Below, in pieces: positions 15,627-24,795 of a stretch of DNA of 64,000 nucleotides. Each line of letters begins with the position of its first letter. Within the stretch, counting starts at the first letter, position 1. Origin of the DNA: Patescibacteria group bacterium (GTDB lineage: Bacteria; Patescibacteriota; Patescibacteriia; Patescibacteriales; Patescibacteriaceae); NCBI GenBank assembly GCA_028704945.1, contig JAQWEL010000002.1:1-64000 (forward strand). The letters are read 5' to 3'. The position numbers were made by a program, and so were the translations under genes. The notes beneath the pieces were generated by a model. It made no database searches. It worked only from the letters and a program-made list of their open reading frames with translations, and was not told where the DNA came from.

Positions 15627-16745
15627 TCATAATAAAGCAAAAATTATAAAGGTTAAGGCTGATAAGATAAAGGTTGTTTTTAAATTAGCTATTAGCAATA
15701 TGCAGGCTAAATAAACTAGCGTGCGACTGAAAAATAACGGAATTTCACGAAAGACAATAAACTCATTGCTTTGTTCATCTTTTTTGGCGAATTCATATGT
15801 TAGCGCTTGATATGGCAATTCAATCATGACGCTGATGAAACTAAAAATGATGGAGAAGAGATATAAATATATATTATTATTTAAAAAGTAAGCGGTAGTC
15901 CAAGCGAACGCTGCCAGCATAAAGCCGAATTTCATTAATTTATTTTTATTGTATTTATTGGCGAGCTTACCCATTATCAAAGTAAAGAGCAAGACAACTA
16001 CTGCCGAGATAGAATTAATCGAACTAATTGAGGCAATACCGATTTTTTCACCAAGACTGTTGGCGATGGTAAAATAAAAGAATATTGGCCAAACAACACC
16101 GTGCATGTCTTCGCGAATATTTTCAAAGATTTCCATCGCAATATATTTGGGATATTTTTTGAAAAAGGCAAAAACTTTTTGAAAATTAAATTTTGTTTTG
16201 ACTCTATGATCCTCAAATCGAAAATAAATAAAAATTAAAATAAAATAAACGACAAACACTAAAATAAAAATATTTTTTATACCAAATAGCAGCGCAATGG
16301 CGCCAGAAATAAGCGGCATTAATATGCCCGTAAGCTGTGGCCAAGCAAGGAGACGAGATACATTTTTGCTCATATCATCATGCTTGGTATTCGCTATAAA
16401 AATACAATGCAGGGGATAATACATTAAACCGGTTTCAATCGCTTTAAGCATTGGCGCAATAAAAAATAAATAACGATATTGATCAGAAAGGAAAAGCGTG
16501 GCATAGAATAGAAAGACAAAAAAAAGACGAAGCAAGAAAGCGAGACGCACTCCATAACGCTCACAAAATTTAGCCGCCCCAATAAAAAAAATCGGGACAC
16601 AAATCGAAAAAATAAGATAATAAACGAAAATTAGCTGTAACGAAAAACCAGAATTTAATAGATAAACTGGTATAAAAATTCCAATCGCCGAGCTGGCTAC
16701 AGCCTCCAACGAATTCATAAGATTAATAATTCGAAGTTGGGACAT
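15627..16745 (-). CDS. MFS-type transporter
   Basis: 372-residue polytopic protein with about eleven to twelve hydrophobic helices arranged in two halves. The fold pattern is that of major facilitator permeases: an N-terminal SLEAVASSAIGIFIPVYLLN helix, a central basic loop (EDHRVKTKFNFQKVFAFFKK), then a second six-helix block from about 190. It is slightly short for the family and ends right after the last helix. No sugar, drug or peptide signature is clear, so substrate is unknown. It stops with TGA. Monocistronic on the minus strand. Confidence 0.75.
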   Translation of the reverse strand: MSQLRIINLMNSLEAVASSAIGIFIPVYLLNSGFSLQLIFVYYLIFSICVPIFFIGAAKFCERYGVRLAFLLRLFFVFLFYATLFLSDQYRYLFFIAPMLKAIETGLMYYPLHCIFIANTKHDDMSKNVSRLLAWPQLTGILMPLISGAIALLFGIKNIFILVFVVYFILIFIYFRFEDHRVKTKFNFQKVFAFFKKYPKYIAMEIFENIREDMHGVVWPIFFYFTIANSLGEKIGIASISSINSISAVVVLLFTLIMGKLANKYNKNKLMKFGFMLAAFAWTTAYFLNNNIYLYLFSIIFSFISVMIELPYQALTYEFAKKDEQSNEFIVFREIPLFFSRTLVYLACILLIANLKTTFILSALTFIIFALL

Positions 16746-16864
16746 AGTTTTTTATATAAGCCATTAACCAAATTATTGTTAAATTTTACCATAATAGATC
16801 AAAGAATAAAATGTTTAGTAACTATTAAAAGGTTTGGGTTGGCTAAAATTTTTTACTTAAAAAC

Positions 16865-16890
16865 AAAAACGAGCTGCTAAGCTCGTTTTT
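16865..16890. terminator. Bidirectional terminator-like palindrome
   Basis: AAAAACGAGC-TGCTAA-GCTCGTTTTT immediately downstream of tRNA-His on the minus strand. It uses the same CGAGC core as the 12.3-kb terminator. Confidence 0.8.
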
Positions 16891-16893
16891 ATG

Positions 16894-16965
16894 GGTGCCT
16901 AAAGGGAATCGAACCCTTGCCAAAGGAACCACAATCCTTTGTTCTACCATTAAACTATAGGCACC
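16894..16965 (-). tRNA. tRNA-His (anticodon GTG)
   Basis: Anticodon stem AAGGA/TCCTT around loop TTGTGGT. The 5' end reads G then GTGCCTA, pairing with TAGGCAC and discriminator C. The His-specific extra G-1 opposite C73 is therefore encoded. CCA is not encoded. Confidence 0.94.
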
Positions 16966-16997
16966 ATGACAAAATATTTATAATAAATATTATTGAA

Positions 16998-17558
16998 TTA
17001 GTCAATAGTTTCTAATTCATTAACTATTTTATTTAAAACCTCATTTAAAATAGCCAGTTCATTATTGGAAAATTTAGCTAAGACAAATTTGGCTGGAGTG
17101 GTTTTAAAAATTCCTAAACGAATTTTGCCCAAGGCTTCAGTTTTAACACCAATACGATAACGGGTGAATTGTTGGGTTTTAAGCAGGTTAATAATAGATT
17201 TAATGCCATTGTGTCCGGCGCTGGAAGAGTCTGCGGTAACTTTGAATCGGCCTAAGTCAAGATCAAGATCATCGTGAATAACGATTAAGGTTTGGCTGTA
17301 ATCGGGCTTAGCAGAAGCATCAATCAACTTATAGTAATTCATTATCTTAGCAAGGCTTTCGCCGGACAAGTTCATAAAAGTCAGGGGCTTAACTAATAAG
17401 TCGCCATTAAATTCAGCTACCAAGGCTTGCCATTTTTTCTCTTCACGCCATTTTAGATTGTATTTGGTGGCAATTAAATCAAGCGCTAACCAGCCAACAT
17501 TGTGTCTGGTTTTTTGATATTTATCACCGGGGTTGCCTAAGCCGACAATTATTTTCAT
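16998..17558 (-). CDS. pth: Peptidyl-tRNA hydrolase
   Basis: Releases peptides from tRNAs that drop off ribosomes. The 186 residues carry the family hallmarks GLGNPGDKYQKTRHNVG (catalytic His at 19), the PLTFMNLSGESL loop, IHDDLDLDLGRFK with the catalytic Asp, and SSAGHNGIKSII. Length is typical. It begins 4 bases after der stops and precedes tRNA-His, so LCP, der, pth and tRNA-His probably share a transcript. Confidence 0.97.
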   Translation of the reverse strand: MKIIVGLGNPGDKYQKTRHNVGWLALDLIATKYNLKWREEKKWQALVAEFNGDLLVKPLTFMNLSGESLAKIMNYYKLIDASAKPDYSQTLIVIHDDLDLDLGRFKVTADSSSAGHNGIKSIINLLKTQQFTRYRIGVKTEALGKIRLGIFKTTPAKFVLAKFSNNELAILNEVLNKIVNELETID

Positions 17559-17562
17559 AAGA

Positions 17563-19008
17563 TTAATCTTTTTTGCCGTGCACGATGCGGCCTTTTTCTA
17601 CCCAAATCTTGACTGGCGTTCCGTCTAAGCCATAACGATCGCGTAAACGGTTGGCTAAGAAGTGGAGATAGGAGTCAGCCAAAAATTCTTTGGCGCCGAC
17701 AGTGACAGCGAAGCAAGGTGGATTAATATCCCGTTGTTCAAAGTGTCTGATTTTAGGATAATATTGTCCTTTGCCTTTGGTTGGCTTATGTTTATTGACG
17801 CAATATTTGATAAATTCCAATAAATCTTCCTCGCTTATTCTGGTTTGGCGATTTTTATTTATTTCTAAGATCCAGTCTAATAGCTTATCAACTTTTTCTT
17901 TGGTTTTGGCGCTGATAAATTGAACCGGCACAAATTGGGCAAAGGGGATATGGCTATAAATTTCTTTAATATATTTTTGCGTGTCGCGTTCATCGACTAA
18001 GTCCCATTTATTGGCGATAATCACCAAGCTCTTGCCGCGATCAATAATTTCTTCAGCTAATTTAGTGTCTTGTTTAGTAAGTCCTTCTTTAATATCAACT
18101 ACTAAAAAAACAATGTCAGCTCTGCCTAAGGTTACTAAGGTTGAAGCAATTCCCTGGTGTTCAAGTTTTTTAGCAAGCTCATCGTGTGCTTTTTTGGGGC
18201 CTCTTTTAAGTCCTTGTCGATGGATTCCAGCAGTATCAATAATTCTGATAGCTTTGCCTTTGTATTCTAAGTCAGTGTGTTGTGGTTCTCTGGTAGTGTG
18301 TTCTTCGTTAGAAACGATAACGCGTTCATAGCCTAAAATGGCATTTAATAAACTGGATTTGCCGACATTAGGTTTGCCTAGAATGCAGACTTTGATAGTT
18401 TCTGTATCAATGTCTTCCTCCAATCCTAATAATGGTTCTTCTTCAACTGGTTTAAAGTTGGCGGTTTTTTCCATTATTAAATCTAATAAATCGCCAGTGC
18501 CTGAACCGGTAGCGGCTGAAATTAAAAATGGTTCGCCACACTGAAGTTTAAAGAAGACGCTGGTTTCAAGTCTTATTTTTCTAGAATCAGCTTTGTTAGC
18601 TGCTAAAATTACTTTATCAAAATTCGGTAATATTTTTTTCAAGCTAGCCGCCATAGTCCTATCTTCCGGCATTAAGCCATCTTTAGCGTCAACCAAAAAT
18701 AAAATTAAATCAGCTCTAGTAATAAATTCCCTGGCCTGTCTTTGAACTTTCTCGTCGATTGTTTCGGCAACTGCTTTTTTATTTAGCAAGAATTCAAAAT
18801 CCATGAAACCGCCAGTATCAATCAAGGTAAATGATTTGTTATTCCAGTCTACTTGCCCGATGTTAGCATCGCGAGTCGTGCCGGCAATATTAGAAACCAA
18901 AGCTCTTTTTTTGTCGGTGAGAGCATTGAATAAAGTTGATTTACCAACATTAGTTCGGCCAACAACAACCACTAACGGCTTATCGCGTTTTATTTTTTTA
19001 GCTAGCAT
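17563..19008 (-). CDS. der: Ribosome biogenesis GTPase Der (EngA)
   Basis: Tandem-GTPase 50S assembly factor. The 481 residues contain G-domain 1 (GRTNVGKSTL at 17, DTGGF, NKAD) and G-domain 2 (GKPNVGKSSLLNAILG near 213, DTAGIHRQG, NKWD). The C-terminal KH-like domain with YYPKIRHFEQRDINPPCFAV follows. Length is normal. Its start lies one base after the upstream LCP gene stops and it precedes pth by 4 bases. Confidence 0.97.
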   Translation of the reverse strand: MLAKKIKRDKPLVVVVGRTNVGKSTLFNALTDKKRALVSNIAGTTRDANIGQVDWNNKSFTLIDTGGFMDFEFLLNKKAVAETIDEKVQRQAREFITRADLILFLVDAKDGLMPEDRTMAASLKKILPNFDKVILAANKADSRKIRLETSVFFKLQCGEPFLISAATGSGTGDLLDLIMEKTANFKPVEEEPLLGLEEDIDTETIKVCILGKPNVGKSSLLNAILGYERVIVSNEEHTTREPQHTDLEYKGKAIRIIDTAGIHRQGLKRGPKKAHDELAKKLEHQGIASTLVTLGRADIVFLVVDIKEGLTKQDTKLAEEIIDRGKSLVIIANKWDLVDERDTQKYIKEIYSHIPFAQFVPVQFISAKTKEKVDKLLDWILEINKNRQTRISEEDLLEFIKYCVNKHKPTKGKGQYYPKIRHFEQRDINPPCFAVTVGAKEFLADSYLHFLANRLRDRYGLDGTPVKIWVEKGRIVHGKKD

Positions 19009-19009
19009 A

Positions 19010-20521
19010 CTATTTGATGTTATTGGCGTCGTTGCCTAAAATTAAGATTAAGTCCGGTTGTTCTTTGCTCTTGCCGGCTTCTAAGCGTTTGGCGATATCT
19101 TCTTTGAGCCAATCAGGCAAATTGAAACTGACATTGGCGCCTGTTTTATCTTTTAAAAGTTTTAAAGCTTCAGTCTTAGCTCCGAAGGTTAAATCGTAGA
19201 TAACGCTGACTTCAAAATTTTGTCGGCTGCAATTGGCAACGTCAACTATTTTAAAGCCGAGTTTTTCTAGATCAACAGCCGCCTTGGAAGCTAAACCGTT
19301 AAGCCAAGTTCCGTTTAAGATCTGAATCTTAGCATTTTCAGCTTGCATTTTTTCTTGAGTTTGAGTCGTGACAGTTGAAGCGCCGAATACGTTATTAAAG
19401 AGATACTGGACTTCAGTGAAATTTCCAGTTCGAGGTAAGAGTAGATAAGCCCCATCTTGTCCTCTGGCATCAACCAACAAGCCTTCCGGAGAATTAGATA
19501 AAACTTTGGTGTTCATATCTTCTTTTTTAATATCCTTAACTAAGCTCCAAAATTTAGCCATTTCCCAAATTTTCATGTCAGTGCTGGCATGTTCGTTGAG
19601 ATTGCCAACTAATTTGCTAATCATTGAAGGGTTTAAGATGGTATTAGCTGATAATAATTTTTCTTTGGTAGCTTGAATTACTTTTTGTTGACGGGCGGCA
19701 CGAGCGAAGTCAGTTCCTTCAGAACTTAAGCTGTGGCGGGAACGAGCATATTTTAAAGCCAATTTTCCGTCCATCTTTTGGCAACCTTGCTCAATATGTA
19801 AATGTTCGAAACGCGAATAATAATCAGGATTATCTTCTTGGCCTTCAGCTGGATAAGTATAATCATCAAACGTCTTGTCAACACAAACTTCAATTCCACC
19901 AAGTTCATCTATTAATTGAGTGAAACCATCGAAGTCAACTTTAACATAATAATCTATCGGCGCATTCAAAATGTTGCCGACAGTTTGTGAGGTAGCTAAA
20001 CCGCCAGAGCCAGGTGTTTTTTGTTCAGCGTAGGAATTAACCGCGTTAATTTTACGCCAGCCAATACTTTCAATCGGTACTGACAAGTCGCGAGGGATTG
20101 ATAATAAGGCAACTTTTTTGGTGGCGACATCATAGCTTAAAACCATAATGGTATCGGTTAATTGGCCGCCATCATGACCTTTACCGCCGATGCCTAAGAG
20201 CAAGATATTGATGCGGCCGCGCTCTTCGCCTTTTAAAGGTTCGCTAGTACCTTCGGCAATCTGTTTGATTTGGCCAATCAACGGAATATTATTAATCCAA
20301 GCCATGTGATTTTTTGGAGCCACATTACCATGAATATAGAAAGTTATAAATAAAACAATAATAAAAACCAATGAATAAAAAAAGGTTTTAACTATTTTAT
20401 TTAATATTTTATTGTTTTTACGTTTAGATAAATTGACTAATTCGTGATCGGGAATTAACTCGACGTCTTGATAACGGTCACTTTCTCTAATATCGCGTAA
20501 TAAACGGTCATTGTCGTACAT
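19010..20521 (-). CDS. LytR-CpsA-Psr (LCP) family cell-wall ligase
   Basis: Membrane-anchored LCP phosphotransferases attach undecaprenyl-linked glycopolymers to peptidoglycan. The 503 residues comprise a cytoplasmic tail, one helix (FYSLVFIIVLFITFYIHGNV, about 48-67), and the LCP domain (NILLLGIGGKGHDGGQLTDT, LSIPRDLSVPIE, NAVNSYAEQ, LKYARSRHS, DFARAARQQKVI) with its lipid/phosphate-binding Arg and Asp residues. A C-terminal LytR_C domain of about 110 residues follows. It heads the LCP-der-pth cluster and fits a monoderm-like wall. Confidence 0.93.
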   Translation of the reverse strand: MYDNDRLLRDIRESDRYQDVELIPDHELVNLSKRKNNKILNKIVKTFFYSLVFIIVLFITFYIHGNVAPKNHMAWINNIPLIGQIKQIAEGTSEPLKGEERGRINILLLGIGGKGHDGGQLTDTIMVLSYDVATKKVALLSIPRDLSVPIESIGWRKINAVNSYAEQKTPGSGGLATSQTVGNILNAPIDYYVKVDFDGFTQLIDELGGIEVCVDKTFDDYTYPAEGQEDNPDYYSRFEHLHIEQGCQKMDGKLALKYARSRHSLSSEGTDFARAARQQKVIQATKEKLLSANTILNPSMISKLVGNLNEHASTDMKIWEMAKFWSLVKDIKKEDMNTKVLSNSPEGLLVDARGQDGAYLLLPRTGNFTEVQYLFNNVFGASTVTTQTQEKMQAENAKIQILNGTWLNGLASKAAVDLEKLGFKIVDVANCSRQNFEVSVIYDLTFGAKTEALKLLKDKTGANVSFNLPDWLKEDIAKRLEAGKSKEQPDLILILGNDANNIK

Positions 20522-20594
20522 ATATAATTTAGTAGTATTTTTGGCTAATTTAACTGATAAATTGTAACACAGGAAAATGATTTTGGCAATAGTG

Positions 20595-20623
20595 TTGACA
20601 AATATTTATAAATATGATATAAT
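20595..20623 (+). promoter_or_regulatory. Promoter of the 20.7-kb small membrane gene
   Basis: TTGACA, 17-base spacer, TATAAT: a full consensus promoter about 50 nt before the ATG, divergent from the LCP gene. Confidence 0.8.
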
Positions 20624-20673
20624 ATAACCATAAATTTGAATTGTTCATTTTAAAAAATATTTATAGGTGCAGC

Positions 20674-20955
20674 ATGGAAAAGACTTATTTTGGCCGTTTT
20701 TTATCGAGTGAACACTCTAAAAGTCTCGATATTTTAATGTTTATTTGTTCAATCGGTATTTTTATCGGCATTATTCTGATGGCAGGAGAAACAGTTGCCG
20801 AAATTAAGTTAATACATGGTTTACAACCGACTCAAGCTGATTTACTCGCCGATCAAGCCGCTTCCAGCCTCCGCTTAGTTGGAGTATTCATTACTCTGGC
20901 TTTCTCCTATCTTCTCTACGCTTTCCATAAACTTAAATCAGCTATACAGGCTTAG
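20674..20955 (+). CDS. Two-span membrane protein, unknown function
   Basis: 93 residues from ATG 20674, chosen over an in-frame TTG at 20641 because AGGTG sits 6 bases upstream of the ATG. Two membrane helices, ILMFICSIGIFIGIILMAGE and LRLVGVFITLAFSYLLYAFH, flank a short loop (IHGLQPTQADLLADQAA). It has a strong own promoter and terminator, the pattern of the other accessory genes here. Not recognised. Confidence 0.7.
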   Translation: MEKTYFGRFLSSEHSKSLDILMFICSIGIFIGIILMAGETVAEIKLIHGLQPTQADLLADQAASSLRLVGVFITLAFSYLLYAFHKLKSAIQA

Positions 20956-20971
20956 CAATAAGCCTATCTCG

Positions 20972-21008
20972 AACCTTATCAGTAATAATTATTGGTAAGG
21001 TTTTTTAT
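20972..21008 (+). terminator. Rho-independent terminator
   Basis: AACCTTATCAGTAAT pairs with ATTGGTAAGGTT across a 4-nt loop and is followed by TTTTTT. Confidence 0.8.
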
Positions 21009-21033
21009 TTTGAGTAAGTTTAGATAAAAAAAA

Positions 21034-21062
21034 TTGTCATGGTGGGTAAGATGGGGTATAAT
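21034..21062 (+). promoter_or_regulatory. Promoter of the first Cys-rich pilin
   Basis: TTGTCA, 17-base G-rich spacer, TATAAT. The -10 region and leader (AATAAATACAAAT, then AAGATAAAATTATATT) are shared with the second pilin copy at 51.2 kb, where an insertion separates the two parts. Confidence 0.65.
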
Positions 21063-21114
21063 AAATACAAATGTATTTTAAGATAAAATTATATTTTTTT
21101 AATTAATTTTTAAT

Positions 21115-22353
21115 ATGAAACTTAAAACTAATAAAGGTTTTACTTTGATAGAACTATTAGTAGTAATAGTGATTATTGGTATTTTAGCGACTTTAGCCAC
21201 TGTGGCTCTGAGCGCAGCTAAGGTTAAGGCGAGAGACGCGAAGCGTATCTCGGATATCAAGCAAATGCAAACTGCTCTAGAGCTATATTACAATGAAGAA
21301 AGTACTTATCCGCCTACTACTGCTTTAACTGTTGGTCAAGCTCTGGTAGGAACACAATCTGGTAAAACCTTCATGGGTAAGATACCAGCCGGACCTAATA
21401 CTGGAGAAACTTATACCTATGCTCAGATAAATGGAGGTACTTCCTATACTCTAGCTTATGTTTTAGAGAAACCAGTTAATGAATTTGCTGCTGGCGCAGC
21501 CATAGCTCTACCTGGTAGTATTAATAATCAGTGTATACCTAATTGTAGCGGTAAATATTGCGGTGATAGCGATGGTTGTAGTGGTAAGTGTACCGCTATT
21601 CCTAGTTTAACATCTGGTTCCTTAACTTGTGACTCCGGAACTTATCAACTAAAGTGTGGCACAACAGTTGTTGTTAATTATGCCAAGATTAATCAATGTT
21701 CTGTTAATACAGCTTCTTGCTCTGGAACCACTTGCACTGGAGCGAAAGTTTGTGTTAGTAATACCTGCCAAGATCCTTGTACGACTAATAATGATTGCGG
21801 TTCTTGTAAAAAATGTGTTTTAGGTAGTTGTGTTAATCAAACAAATAGCGAGGATTTAAAAAGTGAATGTGCTGAGCCCACGACAAATAATGCTAGCAAT
21901 GGATGCTTAACCGGAAAATGTAGTGGAACAGGATCCGCTTGTGGTGTTTATAATGACACCAATAGAAATAATTGCCCAATTAATTATAATTGTTATGGCA
22001 GTACAATAGGCAGTGGTGGTAGTTGTTGTAATATCGGCTGTGGTGGTGCCACAGGAGCATGCCCTGGCCAGGCAGGAAATTGTGGCGTTGCTACATGCTC
22101 AACACCATGTAATGATTGTTGTGGTGGTTCAAAACGTTGTGCAACTAAATATTATAACTTTCCCATGGGTGGACAGAGCTTTAGTTGCAATACTAACGGA
22201 GATGGATCGAAATATATACGTGGATACAGATGTGATGGGAGTCAATATAATGATGCGCAGGCTGGTGATTATTGTGTTATAGAGTCAATGCAACCTAATG
22301 CATGCTCAGGCGGCGGCGGAGGTTTATATTATATAACTTTTTGCAAGGAGTAG
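21115..22353 (+). CDS. Cys-rich type IV prepilin, copy 1
   Basis: 412-residue prepilin with a short basic leader and the class III cleavage/methylation motif (G8 before FTLIELL). The N-terminal pilin helix runs to about residue 60, followed by a pseudopilin-like domain (SDIKQMQTALELYYNE, YPP). From about 140 it becomes a Cys/Gly/Ser/Thr-rich tail with many CxxxC-like pairs, probably disulfide-stabilised. It would be exported through SecYEG and assembled into a pilus after peptidase cleavage. Residues 1 to about 300 nearly match the 51.6-kb copy; the C-terminal 100 differ. lgt follows 18 bases later. Confidence 0.88.
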   Translation: MKLKTNKGFTLIELLVVIVIIGILATLATVALSAAKVKARDAKRISDIKQMQTALELYYNEESTYPPTTALTVGQALVGTQSGKTFMGKIPAGPNTGETYTYAQINGGTSYTLAYVLEKPVNEFAAGAAIALPGSINNQCIPNCSGKYCGDSDGCSGKCTAIPSLTSGSLTCDSGTYQLKCGTTVVVNYAKINQCSVNTASCSGTTCTGAKVCVSNTCQDPCTTNNDCGSCKKCVLGSCVNQTNSEDLKSECAEPTTNNASNGCLTGKCSGTGSACGVYNDTNRNNCPINYNCYGSTIGSGGSCCNIGCGGATGACPGQAGNCGVATCSTPCNDCCGGSKRCATKYYNFPMGGQSFSCNTNGDGSKYIRGYRCDGSQYNDAQAGDYCVIESMQPNACSGGGGGLYYITFCKE

Positions 22354-22371
22354 TAGATATATAGTTTAAGT

Positions 22372-23163
22372 ATGTTTAATTTTTTGCATAATTTTGAGCC
22401 AAGCCCAATTTTGGCTGACTTCGGCTTAATAAAAGTTTATTGGTATGGTCTTTTGATTGCTGTGGCCATGACATTAGGTATTTTTGTATTTAAAAAATTA
22501 GTCGATAAAAAATTATCGAATGACGAAGTTTTAGATTTATCTTTTTGGTTGATTATCGGTAGTTTGATTGGTGCGCGTGCCTATCATATTTTTTTGGAAT
22601 ATCAATATTATTTAGCCGCCCCATTGGAAATTTTTAAAGTTTGGAAAGGCGGACTAGCTATCCATGGCGGCATCATTGGCGGTTTTATCGTTTTGTGTAT
22701 TTTTGCTAAAAAGTTTAAAAAAGATTTTTGGTTTTTAACTGGAGCCTTAGCGCCGGCTTTAGCCCTGGGGCAAGCTATTGGCCGTTGGGGCAATTATTTT
22801 AATAACGAACTTTTTGGTGCCCAAACCAAATTGCCTTGGGGAATACCAATTATCTCTAATTCAACTGAAAAATTTTATGTTCATCCAGTCTTTTTATACG
22901 AGTCCTGTTTAAATTTTTTAGTTTTTATTATCCTGTTTGTTTTTTTTAAATTAAAAATATTTAAGCCAAAAATTATTTTTAGTTTATATCTGATTTTTTA
23001 CGGGTTGATTAGATTTTTACTGGAATTTTTAAGAATAGATCATACTTTAATCGTTTTGGGAATTCGTTGGCCGCAAATATTTAGTCTCGGTTTAGTTTTA
23101 ACTGGCGTAATTTTAATTTTATTAGATAAATTAAACATAAAAAATGTTTATGAAAAAAAATAA
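22372..23163 (+). CDS. lgt: Prolipoprotein diacylglyceryl transferase
   Basis: Membrane enzyme moving a diacylglyceryl group from phosphatidylglycerol to the lipobox Cys. The 263 residues have about seven helices, the HGGIIGG loop, and the signature GRWGNYFNNELFG (Arg, Asn and Glu conserved). Length is normal. It lies between two prepilin genes; its 3' end overlaps the next by 20 bases. Likely substrates here include the 8.9-kb lipoprotein. Confidence 0.96.
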   Translation: MFNFLHNFEPSPILADFGLIKVYWYGLLIAVAMTLGIFVFKKLVDKKLSNDEVLDLSFWLIIGSLIGARAYHIFLEYQYYLAAPLEIFKVWKGGLAIHGGIIGGFIVLCIFAKKFKKDFWFLTGALAPALALGQAIGRWGNYFNNELFGAQTKLPWGIPIISNSTEKFYVHPVFLYESCLNFLVFIILFVFFKLKIFKPKIIFSLYLIFYGLIRFLLEFLRIDHTLIVLGIRWPQIFSLGLVLTGVILILLDKLNIKNVYEKK

Positions 23164-24712
23164 ATCAGGTTATACTTTAATTGAAATAATAAGTGTTTTA
23201 GGCATCGCCGTGTTGTTAATTGTTATTTCAGCCGCAGGTATTAACGCTGTTAGAGGTCACAGCCGCGACGCTAAACGCTTGAATGATATTCAGGAATTAA
23301 GTTCAGCTCTTTCAATGTATCGTCAGGAAACAGGTTTTTATCCTGTTAAAATTACGGCTGGAGAGAAATTGGTTACCCCGGGTGGCAAAGTTATTTTAAA
23401 TAAAATACCAACTCCGCCGTTAATTAAGGATGGACCTTGCGCGCCAGGAAACTATGAATATGAACAAATTGACAATGGTCGTTCTTATTCCTTAAAGTAT
23501 TGTCTTGGCTATCAGGTAAATCGAGTTAATCCAGGCAATTGCTATGCTACACCTCAATCAATTTGTTCTAAAGTGGCTAAAACTTGTTCTTGCCAGAATA
23601 AATGTGGTGGAATTTTGGATAATTGCGGCAATCCTTGTAATAATCCTTGTAGCTATGAATGGGTTGATGTGTCTAAGGATGTTATGTCCGCCACCTCAAT
23701 CAAATCTTTGCAATCAGATGAACTGTCTGACAAGTATGGCAGTTTTGTGATTGGATATATAAATGATAAAACCGATTTGATGGAATTTTATCTTCATGAT
23801 TATGAAAAGGGTTGGATTAAGGCAAAATCTCCTGATTACAAAATGCTTGACTTTAGCTTATTTGCTCCAAATTATCCCAATGAAAAACGTAATTTTTATG
23901 CTACCGCCATTGAACTTTCTGATTATATGATTAGTACATATTTAAATAAAGACTATGGAAACGATTCAAGTATTGTTGATAAGGTTGCTTATAGCGGTAA
24001 AGCGGCTAATTATATTTCGGGTAATGCTTTTAATCAAATGGTTATATCCTCTTATTTAAGAGAAGACAATAATGGTGTCATGCTTTTGAATTTAGATGTA
24101 AACGGCAAGGTATTTGATAAAAGCGTTTGTGCTAATTCAGGTGATGGATTTTTTTCTAAAACTGAATTTTTAAAAACTAAAATAAATTCAGACAAAGGAA
24201 TTTACGCTGTTTTTAATAGTGTTGCTGATAACAAAGCGATGTGGGGCAGATGCCTTGGTTTTGAAAAATGGGAATTCAACGATTTTAATGAAGAGATAAA
24301 GCAGATTTGGGATTTAAAAATGGATATTGATGCTAATAATAAAAATTTAGTTATTACTGCTAAAGCTGATTGTGGTGGCAAGCTCGGCTTAGCAACCTTG
24401 ATGTATGCCGGTGATAAATGGCTGCCAGTGGGGGAAAAATGCAGTGTTATAAATCCGGCTGCTTATGATATGAAGATTTTTGAAGATATGGTCTATATTA
24501 CTTATATTGATAGTCTAAAAAGCAGTATGAATACCATTCGCCATGTTCTCAAACCAGATGATACTTCAGCTTGGTCTTATGTTATTAATAAAGAGACTAA
24601 TTACAACGGTTCATTTGATTCTCAAGTAGCCTTGGCGGTTATTGATGGCAATCCTTATGTTACTTTAATAAACAGCGGTAAAATAAAAGTACTGACAACT
24701 CAGAAAAAATAA
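23144..24712 (+). CDS. Prepilin with a large C-terminal repeat domain
   Basis: 522 residues. A class III leader and pilin helix (SGYTLIEIISVLGIAVLLIV) is followed by a pseudopilin core with YxxxTGFYP. A short Cys-rich hinge (CSCQNKCGGILDNCGNPC, about 150-170) follows. A C-terminal domain of about 350 residues has repeated beta-strand blocks with Asp/Trp/Tyr (DLMEFYLHDYEKGWIKAK, NPYVTLINSGKIKVL) resembling a propeller by pattern only. It starts inside lgt (two ATGs six bases apart; 23144 or 23150). A pilus-tip adhesin is plausible, not shown. Confidence 0.8.
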   Translation: MFMKKNKSGYTLIEIISVLGIAVLLIVISAAGINAVRGHSRDAKRLNDIQELSSALSMYRQETGFYPVKITAGEKLVTPGGKVILNKIPTPPLIKDGPCAPGNYEYEQIDNGRSYSLKYCLGYQVNRVNPGNCYATPQSICSKVAKTCSCQNKCGGILDNCGNPCNNPCSYEWVDVSKDVMSATSIKSLQSDELSDKYGSFVIGYINDKTDLMEFYLHDYEKGWIKAKSPDYKMLDFSLFAPNYPNEKRNFYATAIELSDYMISTYLNKDYGNDSSIVDKVAYSGKAANYISGNAFNQMVISSYLREDNNGVMLLNLDVNGKVFDKSVCANSGDGFFSKTEFLKTKINSDKGIYAVFNSVADNKAMWGRCLGFEKWEFNDFNEEIKQIWDLKMDIDANNKNLVITAKADCGGKLGLATLMYAGDKWLPVGEKCSVINPAAYDMKIFEDMVYITYIDSLKSSMNTIRHVLKPDDTSAWSYVINKETNYNGSFDSQVALAVIDGNPYVTLINSGKIKVLTTQKK

Positions 24713-24721
24713 ATTTTTTAA

Positions 24722-24747
24722 AGCAGCCCCTAACAGGGCTGTTTTTA
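24722..24747 (+). terminator. Rho-independent terminator
   Basis: AGCAGCCC/GGGCTGTT hairpin followed by TTTTT, ending the lgt-pilin transcript before polA. Confidence 0.8.
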
Positions 24748-24795
24748 ATTGGCATTCTTTATTTTTTTGTGGTAAGCAGTTATAATTGAAATATT